DNA from: Bacillota bacterium
GTDB lineage: Bacteria; Bacillota; Bacilli; Alicyclobacillales; Alicyclobacillaceae
DNA: 7,430 nt
Direction: 5' to 3'
NCBI GenBank assembly: GCA_021816665.1
Contig: JAKAXI010000088.1
Coordinates: forward strand, 1 to 7,430
The position numbers were made by a program, and so were the translations under genes. A model generated the notes under the pieces. It did not search any database, was not told where the DNA came from, and saw only the letters and a list, made by a program, of their open reading frames with translations. Within the stretch, counting starts at the first letter, position 1, and every line of letters begins with the position of its first letter. Shown here piece by piece: positions 1 through 6,929 of the stretch.

Positions 1-18
1 GCGACGCTGGCGTCGCTG
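1..18. repeat. Copy 1 of an 18-bp direct repeat, itself palindromic, cut by the window edge
   Basis: The first 18 bases, GCGACGCTGGCGTCGCTG, recur exactly at 145-162. The unit is nearly self-complementary: GCGACGC and GCGTCGC flank a two-base TG centre. The element probably begins at least one base to the left of the window, because the second copy has an A extending the palindrome. No function can be assigned. It could be one end of a dispersed intergenic repeat or a hairpin in the 3' region of an upstream transcript. Confidence 0.6.
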
Positions 19-28
19 CATCCGTCGG

Positions 29-129
29 CGATTGGCGAATCGGGCTGCGGAAGTGTCGGAAATGTCGCTAGCCGCCGGATTTGTGCGCTGCAGCGACATA
101 ATTTCCGTTCGTGATGTCGGTTCCGGACC
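29..129. repeat. Inverted-repeat cluster between the two 18-bp copies
   Basis: No credible gene lies in 1-253. Between the two 18-bp repeats there are further dyads. CGATT at 29-33 pairs with AATCG at 38-42 across a 4-nt loop. GGAAATGTCGCT at 58-69 pairs with AGCGAC at 92-97 plus ATTTCC at 101-106, with a 3-nt bulge. A quasi-palindrome, GGTTCCGGACC, sits at 119-129. The hexamer AGCGAC or its complement recurs at 12-17, 64-69, 92-97, 144-149 and 156-161. This suggests either a structured RNA or a REP/MITE-like repeat. The dyads are directly visible; the identity is not known. Confidence 0.45.
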
Positions 130-143
130 AAACCTCAAGCGGT

Positions 144-162
144 AGCGACGCTGGCGTCGCTG
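144..162. repeat. Copy 2 of the palindromic direct repeat
   Basis: This is the complete copy of the repeat seen at the window start. AGCGACGC at 144-151 and GCGTCGCT at 154-161 form a perfect 8-bp inverted repeat around a 2-bp TG centre; as RNA the closed stem would be 7 bp with a four-base loop. The identity with copy 1 ends after G162. Just downstream, GTCTAG occurs twice with a 9-bp period, at 168-173 and 177-182. Confidence 0.6.
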
Positions 163-253
163 GCTATGTCTAGTGAGTCTAGCAATTCTGCGACGGGCTG
201 TCGTGATGGAGAATTGTCCGTGCTGACCACTTCTTGTTTGTTACACCCAAGCG

Positions 254-277
254 AACAGGATCGGCTTCCTGTTTTTT
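254..277 (+). terminator. Rho-independent terminator of an upstream transcript
   Basis: AACAGGA (254-260) pairs with TCCTGTT (267-273) around a 6-nt loop. The stem runs into a six-T tract at 272-277. This is a compact intrinsic terminator reading rightward. It would end a transcript entering from the left and isolate the ATPase operon. Because 1-253 contains no gene, that transcript either has a long 3' tail or is a non-coding RNA. Confidence 0.7.
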
Positions 278-305
278 GATCATTTAGTAGTTTGAAATCC
301 TATCT

Positions 306-339
306 TTGTCACGTTTGGAGGGCTACAATCGTCTATAGT
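306..339 (+). promoter_or_regulatory. Possible promoter region of the MoxR operon
   Basis: A promoter is expected between the terminator ending at 277 and the ATPase start at 401. Two -10-like hexamers are visible, TACAAT (324-329) and TATAGT (334-339). The nearest -35-like hexamer, TTGTCA (306-311), gives spacers of 12 or 22 nt, neither of which is canonical for a housekeeping sigma factor. The location is reasonable but the exact elements are uncertain. Confidence 0.25.
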
Positions 340-386
340 AGAGCATTTTTGCGTCCACTTAGCCGTTTATGCTTTGAATTTTCCGG

Positions 387-393
387 AAAGGGG
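387..393 (+). promoter_or_regulatory. Ribosome binding site deciding the MoxR start
   Basis: AAAGGGG lies 7 nt before the ATG at 401. An in-frame TTG at 374 would place this purine tract inside the coding region and has no comparable site ahead of it. The ATG at 401 is therefore preferred. Confidence 0.65.
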
Positions 394-400
394 CAACCGC

Positions 401-1381
401 ATGCAACAGTCTCCACACACCCTTCGTTTTGACGGGTGGCATGAAGAAATCAAAGCCGTCGTCGACAACATCGCAGAGGTCATCGTGGGCAAGGAAGAGG
501 TGGTTCGCCTTTTGCTTGTCGCGCTTTTGGCCAATGGACACTGCTTGCTCGAGGACGTCCCCGGTGTGGGGAAGACGATGTTAGTGCGGGCTACCGCCGT
601 GACACTTGGATGCGAGTTCAAACGCATTCAATTTACGCCAGATTTGCTGCCCTCCGATGTCTCTGGAATCAGCGTGTACAACCAGAAGTCGCAGGCGTTT
701 GAGTTTCGCCCAGGGCCGATCTTCGGACAGATCGTGCTCGCTGACGAGATCAATCGCACCTCGCCAAAGACACAGTCGGCACTGCTTGAAGCGCTTGAAG
801 AGCACAGCGTGTCGGCAGACGGTGTGACCTACAGCTTGCCGCAGCCTTTCTTCGTCCTTGCGACAGAAAATCCGATTGAGTTCGAAGGCACGTTCCCGCT
901 GCCAGAGGCGCAGCTTGACCGGTTTTTGATGAAGCTGAACATGGGGTACCCGACCGCTGCAGACGAGGTGGACATCCTTGGAAAGCAGCAGGTTGCGCAC
1001 CCCATTACGACCCTGTGCCCCGTGACGACGCCCGCGCAGGTGCTCGAGTGGCAGAAACAAGTCGCGGACGTGCGCGTCGATGTGTCTGTGCGCCAGTACA
1101 TCGTGTCACTCGTCCGAAGCACGCGTGACCACCGCAGCGTTTATCTTGGCGCCAGCCCACGGGCGAGTATCGCTTTGTTTAAGGCCTCTCAGTCACTGGC
1201 CTTTATCGTCGGCAGAGACTATGTCGTGCCGGACGACGTCCGCGCACTGGCGCCGCATGTCCTTGCGCACCGCATTCTGCTCTCTGCAGACGCGCGTCTG
1301 TCTGGTGTCGACGTCGAACGCCTGATCGCGGAACTCGTAGCCAACACGCCTGTGCCAGTGCTGCATGGGGTACGCGGCTGA
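401..1381 (+). CDS. MoxR-family AAA+ ATPase
   Basis: This 326-residue protein is a cytoplasmic AAA+ ATPase of the MoxR family (AAA_3 type), of normal family length. Visible motifs are Walker A DVPGVGKT (52-59, Lys58), Walker B IVLADE (111-116, Asp115-Glu116), sensor 1 in ATEN (Asn157), the family motif PLPEAQLDRF (166-175) and a sensor-2 arginine in GASPRA (Arg254). The C-terminal third is the helical lid. MoxR ATPases are believed to use ATP hydrolysis to activate or assemble proteins encoded next to them. Here the TGA stop overlaps the ATG of a DUF58 gene (TGATG), and a membrane transglutaminase follows, the same order as yeaC-yeaD-yebA of Bacillus subtilis. The substrate of this protein is unknown. 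Family assignment is very sure; partner assignment is inferred from context. Confidence 0.96.
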   Translation: MQQSPHTLRFDGWHEEIKAVVDNIAEVIVGKEEVVRLLLVALLANGHCLLEDVPGVGKTMLVRATAVTLGCEFKRIQFTPDLLPSDVSGISVYNQKSQAFEFRPGPIFGQIVLADEINRTSPKTQSALLEALEEHSVSADGVTYSLPQPFFVLATENPIEFEGTFPLPEAQLDRFLMKLNMGYPTAADEVDILGKQQVAHPITTLCPVTTPAQVLEWQKQVADVRVDVSVRQYIVSLVRSTRDHRSVYLGASPRASIALFKASQSLAFIVGRDYVVPDDVRALAPHVLAHRILLSADARLSGVDVERLIAELVANTPVPVLHGVRG

Positions 1382-2607
1382 TGCGTGGACGGCGACTTCT
1401 GACACTGTCCGGAGTCATCATTTTCTGGGTCCTGTTGTTTGTCTTCACCCGTATCCAAGGCGCGTTTTTCGCATGGTTTTTGTTTTACTTCATGACGGCT
1501 GTACTGCTCTATGAAGCGGCCGTGGCGTGGTACGGGTTGCGTCATGTGGACGTGGAGCGGGAACTGTCTGCGGACCGGTTGTCTGCCGGGCAAAAACTCG
1601 AGATCAAAGTCACACTTCGCCGCAGCGGCTGGTGGCCGCACTTTTGGGTTCGCATTCGCGACGACTTACCCGAGCGCTGGCTGCACGACGAAAGTGATGC
1701 TGAGCGCGTGCTCTTGCCCCTGTGGCAGAAGACACGGACGTTTGTGTACGACATTCGAAACCTGCAGCGAGGTGTTTACCGCATTGGCGAAACCACGCTG
1801 GAGACAGGCGATGTGCTCGGGCTTGTGCGCAGCGTCAGGCACTACCAGCGCACGAACGAAGTGCTTGTCTACCCGCGTGTCGTGCCCGTGCGTGGGTGGT
1901 CCGGTTATCACCCGGAGGAACTCGGATTGCGCCAGCCGACCCGGCGCCGCGCCGAGGAGTCGACCACTGTCCTTGGCGTGCGAGAGTACATCCCAGGTGA
2001 CCGACTGAGCCGAATCCATTGGCCAGCGAGCGCCAGGCGAGGCCAACTCCAGGCAAAAGAGTTTGAACTGCACGTGACGAGCGAGTTACTGTTCATCATT
2101 GATGCAGCGAGGTCGAGTTTCCCAACAGGGTCACGAGAGCGCTTCGAGCTTGAAATGACGATCGCGGCGTCGCTCATGAGGCACGCCTTTGACTTGAGAC
2201 GTCAGTTTGCGATGACGATGCATGGCTCACGAGTGGTGTCGCTTCCAGCCGGCAACACCCAGGCGCTGTTGTTTCGCGCGCTTCAAGAGTTAGCCATGGC
2301 CGAGCCGGACGGACGAACCGACTTTGCGCAATCTTTCGCACGCATCGCGCAAGAGGCGCCACAAGGGACGACGCTTGTCGTCATCTCGCCGGCTGTGACT
2401 CGCGACACCGCTGCGGTGGCAGGCACCGTCCGCAACCGCGTAACGGTCGAGTGGTTTATGCCAGTGGGCGGTCCGAAGCTGACGGAGACCGAACGGCAAG
2501 GGTTGCAGATGTTGACGACGGCCGGCGTACATGTCTATTTGATCCCGTCGTCTGACCAACTGGAATCTCTGCAACGGGGAGGGATACAGCGTGCCACGAG
2601 TGTCTAA
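1381..2607 (+). CDS. DUF58 membrane protein, partner of the MoxR ATPase
   Basis: This is a 408-residue DUF58 protein. Two hydrophobic segments near the N-terminus (about 8-24 and 28-50) anchor it in the membrane. A beta-rich region follows, with a GDVLGLVR motif (143-150) common in the family. The DUF58 core at about 200-230 has REYIPGDRLSRIHW followed by SAR and a KEFE-type ending. The next segment, LLFIIDAARS (236-245), resembles the first strand of a von Willebrand A-like fold, though it lacks a clear DxSxS metal site. The start codon overlaps the ATPase stop by one base and has only a weak GGGG about 10 nt upstream, so translation is probably coupled. The 3' end overlaps the next gene by 17 nt. 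DUF58 proteins regularly pair with MoxR ATPases, but their biochemical role is not established. Confidence 0.93.
   Translation: MRGRRLLTLSGVIIFWVLLFVFTRIQGAFFAWFLFYFMTAVLLYEAAVAWYGLRHVDVERELSADRLSAGQKLEIKVTLRRSGWWPHFWVRIRDDLPERWLHDESDAERVLLPLWQKTRTFVYDIRNLQRGVYRIGETTLETGDVLGLVRSVRHYQRTNEVLVYPRVVPVRGWSGYHPEELGLRQPTRRRAEESTTVLGVREYIPGDRLSRIHWPASARRGQLQAKEFELHVTSELLFIIDAARSSFPTGSRERFELEMTIAASLMRHAFDLRRQFAMTMHGSRVVSLPAGNTQALLFRALQELAMAEPDGRTDFAQSFARIAQEAPQGTTLVVISPAVTRDTAAVAGTVRNRVTVEWFMPVGGPKLTETERQGLQMLTTAGVHVYLIPSSDQLESLQRGGIQRATSV
2577..2583 (+). promoter_or_regulatory. Ribosome binding site deciding a GTG start
   Basis: GGGAGGG lies 7 nt before the GTG at 2591, inside the end of the DUF58 gene. 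It supports GTG as the transglutaminase start. An in-frame ATG occurs only at 2852 or beyond in the later coding sequence, and the first transmembrane segment begins close after the GTG. Confidence 0.7.
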
Positions 2608-4792
2608 CCCATGGCAAGGCGTGGGGGTGCGGTTGTTCACGGGTGTTGCTGGCGGCCTTTGGCTGTGGGTGTTTCTCAGCCCGGTGGCGAAGCTGGGACT
2701 CCTCTATCAACCGCAATCCCTGTTGCCAGTTTTCGTTGTCCTCGTGCTGGCGCAACTCGTCCCGTACAGGTGGGTGCGGGCACTCGCAGCGTTTGTCGTG
2801 ACCACGTGGTACATGCGTCGCTACCACAGCCCTGCAGACGCGACAGCCCTGCAGGGAATCGCCACGGTATTCCGCGGAGACGCGCATGACTTGGTCGGTC
2901 TGCTCGAACATCGAGTGCCGTTTTCGGACCCGCTTCAGACGCACCTGTTTCTCGCCGCTCTCTGTCTCATTTTCTGGCTCTTGTTGTATGCGGCAGTGAG
3001 GCCACGGCTGTGGGTGTTTTACAATGCGCTCGGCGTGTTGGTGCTCGGCGTGATCGACGCAAATACCAAGGTCCACCCGAACCTGGCTTTGGTGGTCGTG
3101 TTGCTGCTCTTCGTCGCCGTCCGCAGCATTTCACAGTTCCAGTCGATCCACCACCGCCTAGTCGGCGCAAGGAACCCGGTCTTTCGCTACTTTACGCCGG
3201 TCGCGGCAATATTTGGTGTCGTCTGCGGGCTGGCCCTTTTGCTGCCGAAGCAGCAAGCCGTGTGGGCGGACCCGTTTGTGGCTGTTGGCAACGGCTCTGG
3301 TGTCGGACTCGCGGGGATCGGACTGCCAGCCCGCAAGGTGATCGGCTACGAACAGAACGACTCGTCGCTCGGTGGTTCGTTTGTCATGAGCAAAACGCCT
3401 GTTCTCGAGGTGGTAGAACCGTATCCCACCTACCTCCAAGGGCAGATCTTGAACACGTACACAGGCCACGGGTGGATTGCGAACAACCTAAACCCGCAGG
3501 CCGTTGTGCCAGGACAGAACTTTGCAAGTGCTGGCGCGACGTTTACGAACAAGGTCCCCGCGAACACAGTGACTCAGCAGGTAACGGTTCTGAACTCCAC
3601 CCTGCACTCGAACAACCTGTTCGCTGGCTACGCTCCACAACAGATCGTCTCCGCTCGCTTGCGGCAACCGGGCATCGTCGAGGACCAAAACACGGGGACA
3701 CTCATTTCCGGGCTCCTGCAACCGGGGGATACGTATACGGTTGTGAGTCGTCAAATGGCCGACCCGACGACTCTGCTTTTCAACCAAGCGGCAAACCCCA
3801 TCACCTTTCCTGTGAGTCTGAAACCGGATTTGCAACTGCCGTCGACACTCCCGGAGCGCGTCCGGCAGTTGGCGCAACAACTGGCGGTTGGGACGAACTC
3901 GGAACTCGACAAGGTGCAAAGTGTCGAGACGTATCTGGACAACAACGAACAGTACGCCACTCAAGGGATCCCGGTGCCTGGGCCGAATCAGGACTACGTC
4001 GATCAGTTCCTGTTTGAAACGCACAAGGGTTACTGTAACAACTTCTCCTCGGCCATGGCAGTGCTTTTGCGCGCCGAGGGCATACCGACGCGGTGGGTAA
4101 CTGGGTTTTCCACGGGCACGCTCGACACTTCCTACAAGGGGCCTGAGAATCGATACATCATCACCAACGCCGATGCTCATTCGTGGGTTCAGGTCTACTT
4201 CCCAGGGGCTGGCTGGATCCCGTTTGACCCGACTCCCAATTACTACATGGCCTACGCACCGTCTAAAGCGACGTCCGTCACATCACCAGCGAGTTCTGGA
4301 ACCACGACGACTCCGCCGAAGGTGACACCCCGGAAACTGCCTGTTCCGGTGCCCAACTCTGGCGGCTCTGCTCCGTCTAGTGGCAGTGGCACTGGCATCG
4401 GCACTGCTTGGGTCAAGCCGGTGTCGGAAGGTCTTGGCTGGTTTGCGGGGGCAGTGGCCGTGCTGGCTCTGTTGTTCCGCCGCCGCCTGTTGCTATTCCG
4501 GCACCGCGCGAAGTGGCGCGGTGAGGGCACAACGGCGATGACGCGCGCGATCCGCCATTTGCTGCAGCTTCTGCGCTCCCGCGGCTTGGCGCCAAAGACA
4601 GCTGGTGTGACGCTGCGCGACCTCGGGCCTGTTGCGAAAAAGTGCGAGATCCCGGACGAAGACTACCGCACTTTCGTGACGACGGTTGAACGAGTCTGGT
4701 ACGGCGGTGATGAACCGGCGGAATGGGACATGAAGGAAGCAAAATCGGTCTGGCAGCGCTGGCTTACGCAGCTTTTGCAAATTTGGCGATAA
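2591..4792 (+). CDS. TgpA-like membrane transglutaminase-domain protein
   Basis: This 733-residue protein has the full architecture of the DUF3488/TgpA family. Six or seven hydrophobic helices occupy residues 14-219. A large extracytoplasmic part follows (about 222-612), then one transmembrane helix (about 614-632) and a cytoplasmic C-terminal DUF4129-like tail (about 645-733). The transglutaminase core is at about 475-550: GYCNNFSSAM with Cys482, ADAHSW with His530, and FDPTP with Asp546, a complete Cys-His-Asp triad. Cys482 is the only cysteine in the extracellular part. A Ser/Thr/Pro/Gly-rich linker (about 558-605) joins the core to the last helix. The family is related to protein-crosslinking or peptide-cleaving enzymes, but the substrate is generally unknown. 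It resembles YebA of Bacillus in position and layout. The GTG start overlaps the DUF58 gene, so the three genes form one operon. Confidence 0.94.
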   Translation: MPRVSNPWQGVGVRLFTGVAGGLWLWVFLSPVAKLGLLYQPQSLLPVFVVLVLAQLVPYRWVRALAAFVVTTWYMRRYHSPADATALQGIATVFRGDAHDLVGLLEHRVPFSDPLQTHLFLAALCLIFWLLLYAAVRPRLWVFYNALGVLVLGVIDANTKVHPNLALVVVLLLFVAVRSISQFQSIHHRLVGARNPVFRYFTPVAAIFGVVCGLALLLPKQQAVWADPFVAVGNGSGVGLAGIGLPARKVIGYEQNDSSLGGSFVMSKTPVLEVVEPYPTYLQGQILNTYTGHGWIANNLNPQAVVPGQNFASAGATFTNKVPANTVTQQVTVLNSTLHSNNLFAGYAPQQIVSARLRQPGIVEDQNTGTLISGLLQPGDTYTVVSRQMADPTTLLFNQAANPITFPVSLKPDLQLPSTLPERVRQLAQQLAVGTNSELDKVQSVETYLDNNEQYATQGIPVPGPNQDYVDQFLFETHKGYCNNFSSAMAVLLRAEGIPTRWVTGFSTGTLDTSYKGPENRYIITNADAHSWVQVYFPGAGWIPFDPTPNYYMAYAPSKATSVTSPASSGTTTTPPKVTPRKLPVPVPNSGGSAPSSGSGTGIGTAWVKPVSEGLGWFAGAVAVLALLFRRRLLLFRHRAKWRGEGTTAMTRAIRHLLQLLRSRGLAPKTAGVTLRDLGPVAKKCEIPDEDYRTFVTTVERVWYGGDEPAEWDMKEAKSVWQRWLTQLLQIWR

Positions 4793-4822
4793 GTTTTTCT
4801 TCTTTAACTTCCAAAGCTAGCA

Positions 4823-4849
4823 TTGGCGACTAGAGTGGGCCATAATAAT
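4823..4849 (+). promoter_or_regulatory. Possible promoter of the S53 peptidase gene
   Basis: In the 102-nt gap after the transglutaminase gene, TTGGCG (4823-4828) is followed 15 nt later by AATAAT (4844-4849); the overlapping CATAAT (4841-4846) is an alternative -10. Both -10 candidates match TATAAT at five of six positions, but the spacing is short. I see no hairpin terminator in the gap, only a pyrimidine-rich run (TTTTTCTTCTTT, 4794-4805), so read-through from the operon is also possible. Confidence 0.35.
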
Positions 4850-4882
4850 GTTTGGTGAACACAATCTTCTGTAAGTTGGAAC

Positions 4883-4889
4883 GGAGGGG
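4883..4889 (+). promoter_or_regulatory. Strong ribosome binding site of the S53 peptidase
   Basis: GGAGGGG ends 5 nt before the ATG at 4895; its GGAGG core is 7 nt away. It fixes the start just ahead of a classical signal peptide and is consistent with high expression of a secreted enzyme. Confidence 0.75.
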
Positions 4890-4894
4890 ACTGT

Positions 4895-6775
4895 ATGGGC
4901 AAAAGCAGGAATGTGTTGGCTGTCACAGTTGGTGCAGCAGCACTTGCAGCACTGGCAGGTGCCTCGCCGGCTTTCGCAGCTACCAAGGCGATGAGTTCAG
5001 GTGGCGGTGGGAGCACGACTTTGACAGGCAACACAGATACAAGCTTGCTGAGTCAATCGAGCAACATGGGGCCAGCCGACCCGGGTAAACAAATGAATAT
5101 CTCCATCGTGTTGAAGACTCACGACTACAACGGTGAGACACTCGCACAGTTTATCGCAAACACGGAAGACCCGACGAGTTCGCAGTTTCACCAGTTCCTC
5201 TCAGCAGCGCAGTTCACTCAGGAATTCGCGCCTTCATCAACAGACGTCCAGAATGTCACGAATTTTTTGACCAGCCAGGGACTCACCGTGACGAAGGTTT
5301 TCTCCAACAACCTCGTCATTCAGGCGACGGGTTCAATTGGCGCTGTGGAGAAGACGTTCAACGTGTCGATCAACCAGTATCAGCACGGCAACAAGCTGTT
5401 TTACGCCAACACGGGCGATCCACAAGTTCCATCTTCCATTAGCAATCTGATTCTCGGCATTTCAGGCCTGACGACTTTTACAAATCTGTCGACAAACAAA
5501 CTGAACAAGGCGAGCTACACCAACGCTTCGATGACGCCGAGTAGTTTCGATGCCAACGGCGCGCCGACTGAGGCCCCAGGTCAGTATGGACCTGCTCAGG
5601 TGCGGTCCTTCTATAACATCAACCCACTTTACAAACACGCTTCAGGTTCAGGACAGACCATCGGCATCGCGACACTCGCGAACTTCAACCCCAGTGACGC
5701 CTATACATACTGGAAGGCGTACGGCGTCAGCACAGCCACGAACCGGATCACGGTGATCCCGGTCGACGGCGGCTTCCCCGCAGGCGTCCACCAGCCAGGT
5801 GCCGGTGAGACGACCCTCGATGTGGAGCAGTCGGGATCAATGGCACCAGGCGCACACATCAACGTCTATGAAGCGCCGAACACCAATCCGGGCTTCATCG
5901 ATTTGTTCTACACAGTCGCAGCGGCCGATCAGGTATCAGTGATGTCGACCAGCTGGGGTGAAGCCGAGCAGTATGAGACGCCAGCTTACCATCAGATGAT
6001 GAACCAGGCGTTTATGGAAGGCGCGGCCGAGGGCATCTCGATGTTTGCGGCGGCCGGTGATTCCGGCGCCTATGACTCCAACAACCAGAACCAACTGGCT
6101 GTGGACAGCCCGGCGTCAGACCCGTACATCACGGCTGCCGGCGGAACGGCTTACCCGGCGAACCTCGGCTTCTACACGATTCCGACGGAACGGGTTTGGG
6201 GCTGGGACTACATTCTCAACAACTACCAGGCATTTGATGCATTGTACGGGGCGAACCTCAGCTACGGCCAAGCCAAGTCCATCTTCTATCCTGTCGGCGG
6301 CGGTGGCGGCGTCAGTACGAGTTGGAGTATGCCGTGGTACCAACAGGGCGTGTCAGGCATGAACGGGACTGGGCGCAACGTCCCGGACGTCTCTTTGAAC
6401 GCTGACCCATTCACTGGCTACTCGGAGTATGACTCCTTTGGCCCGGGCAACACCGGTTGGCAGACGGGCTGGGGCGGCACAAGCTTTGTCGCGCCCCAGC
6501 TCGCTGGCATCACGGCGCTCATGGACAGCAGCCTCGGAACTCGCCTTGGCTTCCTGAACCCGATGTTGTACAAACTTGCGACGGGTTCGAACGCGTATGG
6601 TTCCTCGACATCGCCGTTCCACGACATTACGGCGGGTGACAACTGGTACTACAACGGTGTCCCTGGCTACGACAATGGCAGCGGCATCGGGTCGCTCAAC
6701 GTGGCGAACCTTGCCAACGACATAGCCGCGATGGCGCCGGCCAGCACATCCAACACTTCCAAAAACGGTCATTAA
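4895..6775 (+). CDS. Secreted S53 serine-carboxyl peptidase, kumamolisin-like, with propeptide
   Basis: This is a 626-residue preproenzyme. Residues 1-28 are a signal peptide with basic start KSR, an alanine-rich core and AFA before a likely cut at Ala28/Ala29. A Gly/Ser/Thr-rich spacer follows, then a pro-kumamolisin activation domain (about 66-200), which in this family folds the enzyme and is removed autocatalytically. The catalytic domain spans about 230-615. By comparison with kumamolisin (Glu78, Asp82, Asp164, Ser278), I assign Glu305 and Asp309 in GETTLDVE, Asp389 in AAAGDSG and Ser530 in GGTSFVAP. The calcium site is also present: HDIT (Asp577, Ile578) and VPGYD (Val589, Gly591, Asp593). 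Residues 232-626 contain only five Lys and five Arg, and the protein has no Cys, fitting an acid-active extracellular endopeptidase. A segment at 436-469 is longer than I recall for kumamolisin. Its likely role is nutrient protein degradation at low pH. Confidence 0.96.
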   Translation: MGKSRNVLAVTVGAAALAALAGASPAFAATKAMSSGGGGSTTLTGNTDTSLLSQSSNMGPADPGKQMNISIVLKTHDYNGETLAQFIANTEDPTSSQFHQFLSAAQFTQEFAPSSTDVQNVTNFLTSQGLTVTKVFSNNLVIQATGSIGAVEKTFNVSINQYQHGNKLFYANTGDPQVPSSISNLILGISGLTTFTNLSTNKLNKASYTNASMTPSSFDANGAPTEAPGQYGPAQVRSFYNINPLYKHASGSGQTIGIATLANFNPSDAYTYWKAYGVSTATNRITVIPVDGGFPAGVHQPGAGETTLDVEQSGSMAPGAHINVYEAPNTNPGFIDLFYTVAAADQVSVMSTSWGEAEQYETPAYHQMMNQAFMEGAAEGISMFAAAGDSGAYDSNNQNQLAVDSPASDPYITAAGGTAYPANLGFYTIPTERVWGWDYILNNYQAFDALYGANLSYGQAKSIFYPVGGGGGVSTSWSMPWYQQGVSGMNGTGRNVPDVSLNADPFTGYSEYDSFGPGNTGWQTGWGGTSFVAPQLAGITALMDSSLGTRLGFLNPMLYKLATGSNAYGSSTSPFHDITAGDNWYYNGVPGYDNGSGIGSLNVANLANDIAAMAPASTSNTSKNGH

Positions 6776-6810
6776 GCAGTATGTTGGATTTCTGAGCAAC
6801 CTTTGATGGC

Positions 6811-6879
6811 GGCTGTGCTGAACTTTGGTCGGCTTTAGTGGGCTGTAATGGGCTATTGTGGGCTGTGGTGGGCTGTCCC
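6811..6879 (+). repeat. 10-bp tandem repeat array leading into the terminator
   Basis: Seven units sit in exact 10-bp register, with consensus near GGCTGTNRTG. They start at 6811 (GGCTGTGCTG), 6821 (degenerate AACTTTGGTC), 6831 (GGCTTTAGTG), 6841 (GGCTGTAATG), 6851 (GGCTATTGTG), 6861 (GGCTGTGGTG) and 6871 (GGCTGTCCCA). The last unit is also the 5' arm of the terminator. The array begins 35 nt after the peptidase stop, so it lies in the 3' untranslated region. The middle units at 6831-6870 are the clearest. Function is unknown. Confidence 0.7.
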
Positions 6880-6914
6880 AAGAGGCATTTACATGCCTGA
6901 CGGGGCAGCCTTTT
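6871..6914 (+). terminator. Rho-independent terminator of the S53 peptidase gene
   Basis: GGCTGTCCC (6871-6879) pairs with GGGGCAGCC (6902-6910), a 9-bp stem with one G-U pair. An inner 6-bp stem, AGGCAT (6883-6888) with ATGCCT (6893-6898), closes a TTAC tetraloop, and symmetrical 3-nt internal loops separate the two stems. TTTTATTGTGTTT follows. This is a strong bipartite terminator for rightward transcription. Confidence 0.85.
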
Positions 6915-6929
6915 ATTGTGTTTGACCGT

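Noticed and set aside
176..184. AGTCTAGCA shared between 176-184 and 6992-7000
   Set aside because: Nine matching bases without matching flanks can arise by chance in a window of this size, and no other similarity links the two regions.
214..279. A 21-residue TTG-started frame running into the 254-277 terminator
   Set aside because: There is no good ribosome binding site, it uses a weak start codon and most of its 3' half is the terminator hairpin. It is probably chance.
374..400. Extended TTG start for the MoxR ATPase
   Set aside because: The extra nine codons include the purine-rich ribosome binding site that fits the ATG at 401, and no comparable site precedes 374.
3010..4017. A 335-codon open frame on the + strand inside the transglutaminase gene
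   Set aside because: It is out of frame with a gene that has clear family motifs throughout this stretch. Its translation is Arg- and Gly-rich with no recognisable domain, as expected of an overlapping frame in GC-rich DNA.
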